Positions 7,911 to 16,501 of a stretch of 55,220 nucleotides of DNA are shown in pieces; position 1 is the first letter of the stretch; the number at the start of each line of letters is the position of its first letter. This stretch comes from Caulobacter sp. S45 (GTDB taxonomy: Bacteria > Pseudomonadota > Alphaproteobacteria > Caulobacterales > Caulobacteraceae): positions 293,060 through 348,279 of the forward strand of contig NZ_LMUL01000017.1 in assembly GCF_009765965.1 (NCBI RefSeq). Direction: 5' to 3'. A program made the position numbers and the translations under genes. Under the pieces are notes generated by a model. It was not told where the DNA came from, ran no database searches, and saw only the letters and a list, made by a program, of their open reading frames with translations.

Positions 7911-8668
7911 CAGCCCACGCCTCCTTCGATCACCCGCGGCATCTCCTTCATGATCCCGAGCCGGCGGGCCACCTCGGTGTAGCTCTCGATCACGTTGCCG
8001 AGGTCGCGGCGGAAGCGATCCTTGTCGAGCTTCTCGTTGGTGGTGCTGTCCCACAGCCGGCAGCTGTCGGGGCTGATCTCGTCGGCCAGCAGCACGCGGG
8101 AGAAGTCGTTCTCCCACACCCGGCCGTACTCGATCTTGAAGTCCACCAGCGTGATGCCGACCGCGCCGAACATGCCGGTCAGGAAGTCGTTCACCCGCAG
8201 GGTCATCGCCAGGATGTCGTCGATCTCCTGGGTGGAGGCCCAGTTGAACGCGGTGATGTGCTCTTCGGTGACCAGGGGGTCCTGGAGCGCGTCGTTCTTG
8301 TAATAGAACTCGATGATCGAGCGCGGCAGGGCCTGGCCTTCGGGCAGGCCGAGGCGGGTGGACATCGAGCCCGCCGCGATGTTGCGGCAGACCACCTCCA
8401 GCGGAATGATCTCCACCTCCTTGATCAGCTGCTCGCGCAGGTTCAGGCGGCGGATGAAGTGGTTCTGGACGCCGATCGTGTTCAGCCGCGTCATCACGTA
8501 TTCGGAGATGCGGTTGTTGATCACGCCCTTGCCTTCGAGCACGGCCTTCTTCTGGGCGTTGAAGGCGGTGGCGTCGTCCTTGAAATACTGGATCAGGGTG
8601 CCAGGCTCGGGACCCTCGTAGAGGATCTTGGCCTTGCCTTCGTAGATTTTCTTGCGACGGGTGGTCAT
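7910..8668 (-). CDS. purC: Phosphoribosylaminoimidazole-succinocarboxamide synthase (SAICAR synthase)
   Basis: A 252-residue enzyme condensing CAIR with aspartate using ATP in purine synthesis. Family motifs are the N-terminal [14 protein letters not shown], the [16 protein letters not shown] segment, and the DFKIEYGR and [14 protein letters not shown] active-site stretches. ATG at 8668 begins the family's normal N-terminus; the frame extends upstream but with no similarity. It is the first gene of the purC-purS-purQ operon, preceded by a 445-bp gap that separates it from recA on the same strand. Confidence 0.96.
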   Translation of the reverse strand: MTTRRKKIYEGKAKILYEGPEPGTLIQYFKDDATAFNAQKKAVLEGKGVINNRISEYVMTRLNTIGVQNHFIRRLNLREQLIKEVEIIPLEVVCRNIAAGSMSTRLGLPEGQALPRSIIEFYYKNDALQDPLVTEEHITAFNWASTQEIDDILAMTLRVNDFLTGMFGAVGITLVDFKIEYGRVWENDFSRVLLADEISPDSCRLWDSTTNEKLDKDRFRRDLGNVIESYTEVARRLGIMKEMPRVIEGGVG

Positions 8669-9113
8669 GAGTTCGTTTCCAGGGCGGCGGGCGGGACCGA
8701 ACGCACGGCAGGCCGCGCGCCGCAGGCCCCGGCGACGGCTTTCAGCCCCATATAGAACCTTGATGCACTTATAGGAATGCGATTCGCCGCAGTCGCGAGG
8801 CGAACTCTTGCGCCTGTGTCGTCCGGGCGCATGGGAGGGGGGATTTCGGAGGGTGTTAAAGCGTGAGGCGGCTTCCCCATCCTTACCCGCAGACCGAGAT
8901 TTCCCGCGCCGATCTCCCACACCGCGCTCGTCTTCCCCCGACTGGATCGGGGAATCCATCGAACTGCTCTGTCAGCCCGTGAGGCGGTGGAAGTGTCGAG
9001 CCATGGCTCCCCCGATCCGGTCGGGGGAAGACGGAGGTGGGGGTGAAGGGAGAGAACTGAAAAGCTGACCGCTCCCTGTGAAGGGCCTTCTCCCTCACCC
9101 ATCCACCCGACGA
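8669..9113. other. 445-bp intergenic region between recA and purC
   Basis: No coding frame with family similarity is visible. The purC-proximal part should hold its promoter (a GATTC CcrM-type site lies near 8777). The central part holds the inverted repeat at 8930-9032. I see no convincing RNA gene. Confidence 0.6.
8930..9032. repeat. Inverted repeat with 23-bp arms
   Basis: Arms at 8930-8952 and 9010-9032 are reverse complements with one mismatch. The core is CTTCCCCCGA and its complement TCGGGGGAAG. The spacer is 57 bp. It lies downstream of recA in its direction of transcription and upstream of purC, so it could form a large stem-loop or cruciform. It differs in sequence from the GCTTCGAGACG repeat family elsewhere in the window. 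Confidence 0.8.
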
Positions 9114-10184
9114 TCAGTCCTCGTCATCCTCCGGCTCGGAGGCCACCAGCAGTTCGTCGGCGATCGGGCCGGCGTTCTTGCGCACGGCGGCTTCGATCCG
9201 GTCGGCGATCTCGGGATTCTTCTTCAGGAACTCGCGCACGTTCTCGCGGCCCTGGCCGATCCGCTGGCTGTCGTAGGAGAACCAGGAGCCGGACTTCTCG
9301 ACGATGCCGCCCTTGACGCCGAGGTCGATGATCTCGCCGATCTTGGAGACGCCCTCGCCGTACATGATATCGAACTCGACCTCGCGGAACGGGGGCGCGA
9401 CCTTGTTCTTCACCACCTTGACCCGGACATTGTTGCCGACCACCTCGTCGCGCAGCTTGATCGAGCCGGTGCGGCGGATGTCCAGGCGCACCGTGGCGTA
9501 GAACTTCAGCGCATTGCCGCCAGTGGTGGTCTCCGGGCTACCGTACATCACCCCGATCTTCATGCGGATCTGGTTGATGAAGATCACCATGCACTTGGAC
9601 TTGGAGATCGAGGCGGTGAGCTTGCGCAGGGCCTGGCTCATCAGGCGGGCCTGCAGGCCGGGCAGGGAATCGCCCATCTCGCCCTCGATCTCGGCCTTGG
9701 GCGTCAGCGCCGCCACCGAGTCGATCACGATGACGTCCACCGCGCCGGAGCGCACCAGGGTGTCGGTGATCTCCAGGGCCTGTTCGCCGGTGTCGGGCTG
9801 GGAGACCAGCAGGTCGTCCAGGTTCACCCCCAGCTTGGCGGCGTAGCTGGGATCGAGCGCGTGCTCGGCGTCGACGAAGGCGGCCACGCCGCCCATCTTC
9901 TGCGCCTCGGCCACCACGTGCAGGGCCAGCGTGGTCTTGCCCGAGCTTTCCGGCCCAAAGATTTCGATCACCCGGCCGCGCGGCAGGCCGCCCACGCCCA
10001 GCGCCACGTCCAGCCCCAGCGAACCGGTGGAAATGGTCTCGATGTCCAGCTTGGAGCCCTTGGACCCCAGCTTCATCACCGAGCCTTTGCCGAACGCGCG
10101 ATCGATCTGCGCAATGGCAGCCTCGAGCGCCCGCTGCTTATCGCCTTCGCCTTGTCCCACGAGTCGCAACACCGATTGGTTCAT
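9114..10184 (-). CDS. recA: Recombinase RecA
   Basis: A 356-residue RecA, the ATP-dependent strand-exchange protein and LexA co-protease. Walker A is GPESSGKT (residues 77-84), the L1/L2 DNA-binding loops are recognisable (EGEMGDS and [11 protein letters not shown] regions), and the acidic C-terminal tail ([10 protein letters not shown]) is present. Length and start ([20 protein letters not shown]) are typical of alphaproteobacteria. An SOS-box-like sequence lies about 70-85 bp upstream, so it is probably LexA-repressed. Confidence 0.98.
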   Translation of the reverse strand: MNQSVLRLVGQGEGDKQRALEAAIAQIDRAFGKGSVMKLGSKGSKLDIETISTGSLGLDVALGVGGLPRGRVIEIFGPESSGKTTLALHVVAEAQKMGGVAAFVDAEHALDPSYAAKLGVNLDDLLVSQPDTGEQALEITDTLVRSGAVDVIVIDSVAALTPKAEIEGEMGDSLPGLQARLMSQALRKLTASISKSKCMVIFINQIRMKIGVMYGSPETTTGGNALKFYATVRLDIRRTGSIKLRDEVVGNNVRVKVVKNKVAPPFREVEFDIMYGEGVSKIGEIIDLGVKGGIVEKSGSWFSYDSQRIGQGRENVREFLKKNPEIADRIEAAVRKNAGPIADELLVASEPEDDED

Positions 10185-10252
10185 TGAAGGAGCCTTCCTG
10201 CCACGATTCTTGGCCGGCCGTCGGTTTTAACCCCCGCGACCCAGACTCAAAT

Positions 10253-10267
10253 GTACATGTTTTGTTC
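10253..10267. promoter_or_regulatory. LexA (SOS) box upstream of recA
   Basis: The sequence GTACATGTTTTGTTC is GTAC-N7-GTTC, one base from the alphaproteobacterial LexA direct repeat GTTC-N7-GTTC, located 69-83 bp upstream of the recA start. Position and similarity support SOS control. Confidence 0.75.
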
Positions 10268-10316
10268 CGGCATGCAAACGCTGTTCTCGCCGAAGCGGGA
10301 ACAGCGGATGCGGTGC

Positions 10317-12179
10317 TTAGCCCGCCACCTTGAGCGGAGGCCAACGCAGGGGCTGGACCACCTCGCCGCCGGTCTGCATCCGCCACAGGCGGCTGAACGA
10401 GCCCCCGGCATGGCGCAGATCGTCCAGCGAACCGTCTTCCTGGATCTCGCCGTGCTCCAGCACCACGATGCGGTCCATGTCCACCAGGGTCGACAGGCGG
10501 TGGGCGATGGCCAGCACGGTGCGGCCGCGCATCAGCCGCTTCAGGGCCCGCTGGATGGAGGCTTCCGACTCCATGTCCAGGGCGGATGTGGCTTCGTCCA
10601 GGATCAGGATCGGCGCGTCCTTCAGGAAGGCGCGGGCGATGCCGATGCGCTGGCGCTGGCCCCCGGAGAGCTTGGCCCCGCGGTCGCCGACGATGGTGTC
10701 GTAACCCTCGTCCAATTCTTGGATGAAGTCATGGCAGAAGGCGGCGCGCGCCGCGTCGAACACCTCTTCGTCGCTGGCGTCGGGGCGGCCGAAGCGGATG
10801 TTCTCCAGCACCGAGCGGTGGAACAGGTTCACGTCCTGGGGCACCACGGCCATCTTGGCGCGCAGCGAGTCCTGGCGCAGGTGGGTGACGGGCTCGCCGT
10901 CGACCAGGATGCGGCCGACCTGCACGTCGTGCATCCGCTGCACCAGGTGGACCAGGGTCGACTTGCCGGCGCCGGAAGTGCCGGCGAAGCCCACGCGCTG
11001 GCCGGCCTGGATCTCCAGGTTGACGTTGCGCAGCACCGGGCGTTCGCAGTTATAGCCGAAGGTCACGTTCTCCAGCTTGATCGAGCCGCCGCGGGGCAGC
11101 GCCGGACGGGCGGCCTGAGGGTCGAGCACGGTGTGCGGCTGGCCGACCAGTTTCAGGGTCTCGCCGATGAAGCCGTATTCCTGGCCCATCTCGATCAGCG
11201 ACAGGGCGAAGTCGCGCGAGCCGTGCAGCAGACGGAAGGTCAGGGTGGAAACCAGCACCACGTCGCCGGGGGTGATCTTGCCGGTGCTCCACAGGTGGGC
11301 GGACCAGACCAGGGTGGCGCCGGCCATCAGCACCAGGCCGATGTCGTTCACCACGCGGATCTTCTCGTTGTAGAGCCAGCTGGTCAGGTGGGCGCGCGCC
11401 TCCTTGGAGAAGGCGTTGGCCAGGCGGGTCTTCTCACGCTCGCGGGCCGAGAAGGTTTTCACCGCCCAGATGTTGTTGATCACGTCCATCAGCTCGCCGC
11501 CGGATGCGCCCGACTGCTCGGCATAGGCCTGGTGATGCGCCTGGCCGCGCATGCCGCACACGATCAGTATGGCGGTGATGGCGCTGACGAAGCCGGCCAA
11601 GGCGATGGTCATCGGCCCGTCGACGCTGGCGAACAGGATCACCGCGCCGATGAAGTTCACGCACGGCGGTGCGATATTCCACACCAGCCGGCTGACGATG
11701 GTGGAGAAGGCGTTGGCGGTCGACGTCAGGCGATGGCCCAGCGAGCCGGACAGGTTCTCGTGAAAGAACTTCATCGAGTGGCCGGCCATGTGGCCGAACA
11801 GGTCCACTCGGATATCCTCGCCCACCCGGATGGTGGTGCGCGAGCCCAGCCAGCCGCTCAGCCGCCAGAACACCGCTTCCAGGAAGATCAGGCTGATGAA
11901 GATGGCCAGCGCTACGTTCACGCCCATGTGGTCGCCATGGCGCTTGGTCGCCGCCATGGCGTCGATCATCAGCTTCATGCCGTATTGGACACCGACGCCG
12001 CAGCCGGCCGCGAACAGCACTAGAACCACCAGCCCTGCGAAGTGATAGGGCCGCGTGCGGACGTAGTGCCCCATGAAGGCGAGGGCGTTGCGCATCCACT
12101 TCGGCTGAGCCGAGGTGCGCGAAGAAGTGTTCGGGAAGAGGGAAATAGCTGACTCTTCGGCGAGGCGTTCTGACAACAA
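10317..12179 (-). CDS. ABC transporter, fused permease-ATPase exporter
   Basis: A 620-residue half-size ABC exporter, expected to work as a homodimer in the inner membrane. The six-helix transmembrane domain covers about residues 40-330. The nucleotide-binding domain has Walker A GTSGAGKS (400-407), signature LSGGQ (504-508), Walker B LILDEA (525-530) and H-loop H560. The start is TTG at 12179, supported by GGAGGT seven bases upstream; an ATG-only start would lose part of the N-terminus. The substrate is not evident; the closest general group is MsbA-like lipid or drug exporters. It is transcribed alone, divergent from the EAL gene across a 240-bp gap holding three GAATC sites (12213, 12261, 12329). 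Confidence 0.9.
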   Translation of the reverse strand: MLSERLAEESAISLFPNTSSRTSAQPKWMRNALAFMGHYVRTRPYHFAGLVVLVLFAAGCGVGVQYGMKLMIDAMAATKRHGDHMGVNVALAIFISLIFLEAVFWRLSGWLGSRTTIRVGEDIRVDLFGHMAGHSMKFFHENLSGSLGHRLTSTANAFSTIVSRLVWNIAPPCVNFIGAVILFASVDGPMTIALAGFVSAITAILIVCGMRGQAHHQAYAEQSGASGGELMDVINNIWAVKTFSAREREKTRLANAFSKEARAHLTSWLYNEKIRVVNDIGLVLMAGATLVWSAHLWSTGKITPGDVVLVSTLTFRLLHGSRDFALSLIEMGQEYGFIGETLKLVGQPHTVLDPQAARPALPRGGSIKLENVTFGYNCERPVLRNVNLEIQAGQRVGFAGTSGAGKSTLVHLVQRMHDVQVGRILVDGEPVTHLRQDSLRAKMAVVPQDVNLFHRSVLENIRFGRPDASDEEVFDAARAAFCHDFIQELDEGYDTIVGDRGAKLSGGQRQRIGIARAFLKDAPILILDEATSALDMESEASIQRALKRLMRGRTVLAIAHRLSTLVDMDRIVVLEHGEIQEDGSLDDLRHAGGSFSRLWRMQTGGEVVQPLRWPPLKVAG

Positions 12180-12419
12180 GCTGCGACCTCCAGGTGACGC
12201 ATGCAGAACGATGAATCTAGGGACCCCGATCCCCTCGAAAGCTTATCGCTACCTTAAATCGAATCCAGGTTGGGCCTCGGGGAGTCATCCGATGGGGCGA
12301 ATAGCCGCTGAAAGGACGGAAATTCCGCGAATCGGCCCTAAGTCGGCCGTGTTCGCCGTGTCAGCATTTGTTTAGATCGGAGCGTTACGGTGGAACGTGT
12401 GCTGAGTCGGGAGAACGAG

Positions 12420-13196
12420 ATGGCGCAGGCCGGCTGCAAAGAGCTGTGTGCGCCAAGCGCCTTCGACGCTCCCTTCGCTATGGCCTTCCAGCCGATCGTC
12501 GACGCCAGAGGCGGCTGGGTTCACGCCTATGAAGCCTTGGTGCGGGGACCGGAAGGCCAGGGTGCGTCGAGCGTGCTCCAACGGGTGAACGCGGCCAACA
12601 GCCACGCTTTCGACCAGGCCAGCCGGATCAAAGCCATCGAGACGGCGGCCAGGCTCGGCCTTGCCGCCGGCCAGGCGCTGCTATCGATCAACTTCATGCC
12701 CAATGCGGTCCAGGACCCCAAGACCTGCACCCGCGCCACCGTGTCTGCGGCGCAGCGGGCAGGTCTTCCTCTGGATCGGCTGATCTTCGAATTCACCGAG
12801 GGCGAGCCGGTCGAATACGGCCATCTGAGCGGCATCCTCGCCACCTACAAGGCGCTTGGTCTGAAGACGGCCATCGACGATTTCGGGGCCGGCTATTCGG
12901 GTTTGAGCCTGCTGGCCAAGTTCCAGCCCGATCTGGTCAAGCTCGACATGGAGCTGATCCGCGACATCGACAGCCACCGCGTGAAACAGGTCCTGGTCTC
13001 GGCCATGGTCAAGGCCTGCGTCGAGATCGGGGTCGAGGTGGTGGCGGAGGGCATAGAGACCCATGCCGAGTCCGCGACGCTGCGCGACATGGGCGTGGAC
13101 CTTCAGCAAGGTTTCCTGTTCGCCCGCCCCGGTTTCGAGAGCCTGCCCGAGCCGACCTGGCCGAAGCGACAGGCCTCCAAGGCCATCGCCGCCTAG
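12420..13196 (+). CDS. Stand-alone EAL-domain cyclic-di-GMP phosphodiesterase
   Basis: A 258-residue protein consisting almost entirely of one EAL domain, which hydrolyses c-di-GMP to pGpG. Catalytic residues are present: E38-A-L40, N91 (SINFMPN), the FEFTE glutamates, D153-D154 (IDDFGAGYSG), K174 (VKLD), E210 (VAEGIET) and Q230 (QGFLFARP), so it should be active. There is no GGDEF, PAS or membrane segment, so it is cytosolic. ATG at 12420 is preferred to the upstream GTG at 12390 because GGGAG lies six bases before it. Its TAG stop overlaps the convergent nitroreductase stop in one CTAG. Confidence 0.92.
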   Translation: MAQAGCKELCAPSAFDAPFAMAFQPIVDARGGWVHAYEALVRGPEGQGASSVLQRVNAANSHAFDQASRIKAIETAARLGLAAGQALLSINFMPNAVQDPKTCTRATVSAAQRAGLPLDRLIFEFTEGEPVEYGHLSGILATYKALGLKTAIDDFGAGYSGLSLLAKFQPDLVKLDMELIRDIDSHRVKQVLVSAMVKACVEIGVEVVAEGIETHAESATLRDMGVDLQQGFLFARPGFESLPEPTWPKRQASKAIAA

Positions 13197-13801
13197 AGGT
13201 TGGACACCAGGGCCGACAGGTCCGGCCGCTGGCGTTCCAGCGGCGCCTCGGCCGGTGTCCCGAGATGGATGAAACCGGCCACCTTCTCGCCCGCCGCCAA
13301 TCCCAGAACTCGAATGGCGGCCGCGTCGTAGCTGTACCAGTCGGTGATCCAGTTGGCGCCGAAACCCATGGCCTCGGCCGCGATCAGCAGGGTGGTGCAG
13401 ACCGCGCCGGCCGACAGCTCCTGTTCCCACACCGGCTTGCCGCCCTCGCGTGGGGCCGAGACCACCATCACGCTCAGCGGTGGTTCCGACAGCTTGATCA
13501 GCGCCGCCTGCGCCTTGCCGGGGCTGGGCTGGGCGCTGGCCAGCGCGCGCAGGCGCTCCACCAGGGCGGCCTTGGCGTCGCCCCGCATGATCACGAAGCG
13601 CCAGGGCGCCATCTTGCCGTGGTCCGGGACCCGGACGCCCAGCCGCAGCAGGTCGGCGAGCTGGGCCGCGTCGGGACCGGGCGCGCGCAGGGTCTGCGCC
13701 GAGCTGGAGCGGCGTCCCGCCAGCAGGGCCAGCGCTTCATCCGAGGCGTGGATAGGGCAGGGCGCGCCGAACTCTGGGGCTGCAGGGACGGGGAGGGTCA
13801 T
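13193..13801 (-). CDS. Nitroreductase family protein (YdjA-like)
   Basis: A 202-residue FMN-dependent nitroreductase-fold oxidoreductase. The family pattern is visible in RRSSSAQTL near the N-terminus, VRVPDHGKMAPWRFVIMRG in the YdjA style, and AAEAMGFGANWITDWYSYD. It would use NAD(P)H and FMN; the substrate is unknown. ATG at 13801 starts the domain cleanly, though no good ribosome site is visible for it or for the upstream ATG at 13846. The gene is convergent with the EAL gene, and the two stops share the palindrome CTAG, so the transcripts must overlap. Confidence 0.88.
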   Translation of the reverse strand: MTLPVPAAPEFGAPCPIHASDEALALLAGRRSSSAQTLRAPGPDAAQLADLLRLGVRVPDHGKMAPWRFVIMRGDAKAALVERLRALASAQPSPGKAQAALIKLSEPPLSVMVVSAPREGGKPVWEQELSAGAVCTTLLIAAEAMGFGANWITDWYSYDAAAIRVLGLAAGEKVAGFIHLGTPAEAPLERQRPDLSALVSNL

Positions 13802-13893
13802 GAAGGAACGGGTTCGCTGGAAGGGGAAAGGATTTCGTATCGCCATCGGCTATAGCGACGTCCGCTGCGAGGCGGCCGGTCGGAGGTAGGTCC

Positions 13894-14502
13894 ATGCATG
13901 ATGATCCGCAATGGCTGGGCGCCCACGACGAGCCCTGGCGCGTGGAGTCCGGCGAGACGCTGCACGACAACCCGTGGTTCGGCGTCGACGCCTTCCAGGC
14001 CGTGTCGCCCACCGGCGCGCCGGCGGCCTACTATTCCCTGCGCTACAAGAACGCCGCCACCGGCGTGGTCCCGGTGCACGAGGACGGCACGCTGACCCTG
14101 GTCGGCCAGTGGCGCTTCCCGTTCCGGAAATACAGCTGGGAGCTGCCGGAGGGCGGCGCGCCCCACGGCGAGGACCCCAAGGTCGGGGCGATGCGAGAAC
14201 TGCGGGAAGAAGCCGGCCTGGTCGCCGCCGACTGCCGGCTGATCCTGACCATGCAACTGTCCAACGCCTCCAGCGACGAGCGCGCCTACCTCTACCTGGC
14301 GACGGGGTTGAGCATGGTGGAGACCGAGCACGACGCCACCGAGGCGATCACGATCACGCGGGTTCCATTCCGCGAGGCGCTGGCCGCGGCGACCCGTGGT
14401 AGGATCGAGGACTCGCTGACAGTGGCGAGCCTGCTGCGCGTGCACCATATGGCGCATGAGGGGGAGCTGGACGCGGAGCTGACCCGTGTCCTGCTACGCT
14501 GA
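13894..14502 (+). CDS. NUDIX hydrolase (ADP-ribose pyrophosphatase type)
   Basis: A 202-residue NUDIX hydrolase. The Nudix box fits the consensus GX5EX7REUXEEXGU exactly at residues 87-109 (G, E93, R101-E102, E105-E106, G108). The upstream SWELPEGG and the WRFPFRKY segment resemble ADP-sugar pyrophosphatases of the NudF group, which cleave ADP-ribose to AMP and ribose-5-phosphate. It is cytosolic and has an AGGTAGG-like ribosome site. It lies just upstream of cysE on the same strand (21 bp), possibly co-transcribed. Substrate choice is inferred from family resemblance only. Confidence 0.9.
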   Translation: MHDDPQWLGAHDEPWRVESGETLHDNPWFGVDAFQAVSPTGAPAAYYSLRYKNAATGVVPVHEDGTLTLVGQWRFPFRKYSWELPEGGAPHGEDPKVGAMRELREEAGLVAADCRLILTMQLSNASSDERAYLYLATGLSMVETEHDATEAITITRVPFREALAAATRGRIEDSLTVASLLRVHHMAHEGELDAELTRVLLR

Positions 14503-14523
14503 AAGCGTTTCGGAGAATTGTTC

Positions 14524-15354
14524 ATGTCGCAGCGCCTTGAAGTCGTGACGTCCGAAACGCCCCCGCCGGTATGGGCGGCGCTCCGCAACGAGGCGGCCCA
14601 CGCGGCCTCAACAGAGCCCAGCCTGGCCTCGATGATGCACGCGGTGATCCTGTCCCACGACGACCTGGAGCACGCGCTGTCCTACCAGCTCGCCCGCAAG
14701 CTGGGCGATCACGAGATGCGCGCCATGAGCATGCGCGAGACTTGCGAGGAAGCCTTCGCCTCCGATCCCAGCCTGATCGCCACCGTCCACGCGGATTTGC
14801 GCGTGGTGTTCGAGCGCGATCCCGCCTGCAAGGGCTATCTCCAGCCCTTCCTGTTCTTCAAGGGGTTCCAGGCGCTCCAGACCTACCGGGTGGCCCACTG
14901 GCTGTGGAACCAGGGGCGCGAGACCCTGGCCTTCCAGCTGCAGAGCCGGATGTCGGAGCTGTTCCAGCTCGACATCCACCCGGCCGCCCGCATCGGCTCG
15001 GCCATCTTCATCGACCACGGCACCGACATCGTTATCGGCGAGACGGCGGTTGTGGGCGACGAGGTCTCGCTGCTGCACGGCGTCACGCTCGGCGGCACCG
15101 GCGCCCAGCGCGGCGACCGCCATCCCAAGCTCGGCCGGGGCGTGCTGGTCGGCGCGGGAGCCAAGATCCTCGGCAACATCCAGATCGGCGACTACGCCAA
15201 GATCGCGTCGGGGTCGGTGGTGCTGAAGCCGGTGCCGCCGCACTGTACCGCCGCCGGGGTGCCGGCGCGTCTGGTCAACTGCCCGACCTGCCCCGAGCCC
15301 GCCCGCTCGATGGACCACACCCTGGCCGACGTGGTCTACGACTACGTTATCTGA
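14524..15354 (+). CDS. cysE: Serine O-acetyltransferase
   Basis: A 276-residue CysE making O-acetyl-L-serine from serine and acetyl-CoA, the first step of cysteine synthesis. An N-terminal helical domain (about 15-145) precedes the left-handed beta-helix of hexapeptide repeats (about 150-240), with catalytic H165 (IFIDHGTDIVIGET) and H185 (LLHGVTLGGTG). The C-terminal tail, which in this family binds CysK or feeds back on Cys, ends in DYVI; a terminal Ile is what the cysteine synthase complex needs. ATG at 14524 has GGAG eight bases upstream. Confidence 0.96.
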   Translation: MSQRLEVVTSETPPPVWAALRNEAAHAASTEPSLASMMHAVILSHDDLEHALSYQLARKLGDHEMRAMSMRETCEEAFASDPSLIATVHADLRVVFERDPACKGYLQPFLFFKGFQALQTYRVAHWLWNQGRETLAFQLQSRMSELFQLDIHPAARIGSAIFIDHGTDIVIGETAVVGDEVSLLHGVTLGGTGAQRGDRHPKLGRGVLVGAGAKILGNIQIGDYAKIASGSVVLKPVPPHCTAAGVPARLVNCPTCPEPARSMDHTLADVVYDYVI

Positions 15355-15455
15355 CGTTCCCGTCGCTCAAGCCGCCTGCACACGCCGCGTCGGGGTTCCC
15401 TCGCCGGGCGTTCGGCCTTAGTACCCGGCCTCAAGACCACTAGGAGCCTCAAGCC

Positions 15456-15662
15456 GTGAACGACCGGGACATCAAGCGCATCGAGGCGCACCTGAAGACC
15501 ACCTTCGCCAACACCACCATCGGCCTGCGTCCGCGCCCCAAGCAGAAGGACAGCTGCGAGGTCTATGTCGGCGAGGAATTCGTCGGCGTGGTCTACCAGG
15601 ACGAGGACGAGGACGGCTCCTTCCTGTTCGAGATGGCCATCCTGTCGGAAGACCTCGCCTAG
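15456..15662 (+). CDS. DUF3126 family protein
   Basis: A 68-residue small acidic protein of the alphaproteobacterial DUF3126 family. The pattern is VYVGEEFVGVVYQDEDEDGS, ending FEMAILSEDL. The start is GTG with GGAG about ten bases upstream. It sits directly downstream of cysE, its usual neighbour in alphaproteobacteria as far as I know, which suggests a link to sulfur-amino-acid metabolism, but no function is established. It is soluble and has no cysteine-based metal site (only one Cys). Confidence 0.85.
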   Translation: MNDRDIKRIEAHLKTTFANTTIGLRPRPKQKDSCEVYVGEEFVGVVYQDEDEDGSFLFEMAILSEDLA

Positions 15663-15689
15663 GATCGGTACAGGGCCGTGGCCTCGCCC

Positions 15690-16466
15690 ATGCCGGCAGC
15701 GTTCATCGGCCACGGCTCGCCGATGAACGCCATCGAGGACACGGCCTATTCCCGCGCCTGGACCGAACTTGGCCAGCGCCTGCCCAGGCCGAAGGCCATC
15801 CTGGCGGTCTCCGCCCATTGGGTGACCCAGGGTCCCGCGGTCACCGCCCAGGACCATCCGCCGACCATCCACGACTTCGGCCGCTTTCCCCAGGCCTTGT
15901 TCGACGTGCAGTATCCCGCTCCGGGGTCCGAGGCGCTGACGGCGCGGGTGGCGGCTTTGCTCGCACCTGTGCAAGTGAAGCCGGCCCAGGACTGGGGCCT
16001 GGATCACGGCGTCTGGTCGGTGCTAACGCACATGTATCCCCAGGCCGATATCCCGGTGGTGCAACTGAGTCTGGACGCCGGGCTGGACGGGCGAGGGCAT
16101 TACGATCTGGCCCGCGCGCTTCGGCCCCTGCGCGACGAGGGCGTGCTGATCCTGGCCAGCGGCAACGTCGTCCACAACTTAGCCGCCGCTGACTTCCAGG
16201 GCGCCGCCCCACCACACCGCTGGGCGGAGCGGTTCGAAGCCGCAGCCCTGGCGGCGATCCGCGTGCGCGACCACGCCAGCCTGATGCAGCCGGCCACGCT
16301 GGATGGGCCGCAAAGCGCTGCGTTGGCGATCCAGGGGCCCGAGCACTACCTGCCGCTGCTCTACGCCCTGGCCCAGCAGGACGAGGACGAGCCGGCGGAG
16401 ATTCTGCTCGACGGCGTGGTCATGGCCGCGATGAGCATGGCGTCGGTTGTGCTGGGGCAGGCTTAG
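15690..16466 (+). CDS. DODA-type extradiol dioxygenase (YgiD-like)
   Basis: A 258-residue member of the class III extradiol / 4,5-DOPA dioxygenase family. Likely metal and active-site histidines are H8 (FIGHGSPMN), H43 (SAHW), H162 (VVHNL) and H219 (PEHYLPLLYA); their spacings (35, 119, 57) match those of E. coli YgiD almost exactly. ATG at 15690 is chosen because the family starts MPALFIGHGSP; a GTG at 15678 would add four residues. The physiological substrate is unknown. It converges on the amidase gene, with a hairpin between. Confidence 0.87.
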   Translation: MPAAFIGHGSPMNAIEDTAYSRAWTELGQRLPRPKAILAVSAHWVTQGPAVTAQDHPPTIHDFGRFPQALFDVQYPAPGSEALTARVAALLAPVQVKPAQDWGLDHGVWSVLTHMYPQADIPVVQLSLDAGLDGRGHYDLARALRPLRDEGVLILASGNVVHNLAAADFQGAAPPHRWAERFEAAALAAIRVRDHASLMQPATLDGPQSAALAIQGPEHYLPLLYALAQQDEDEPAEILLDGVVMAAMSMASVVLGQA

Positions 16467-16472
16467 TTTTCA

Positions 16473-16497
16473 TCCTCCCCCGCTGCGCAGGGGAGGA
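16473..16497. terminator. G/C hairpin between convergent genes
   Basis: TCCTCCCC (16473-16480) pairs with GGGGAGGA (16490-16497) around a 9-base loop. It lies between the convergent dioxygenase and amidase stops. There is no T-tract on either side, so it may be a transcript-stabilising hairpin or partial terminator rather than a full one. Confidence 0.5.
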
Positions 16498-16501
16498 GAA
16501 G

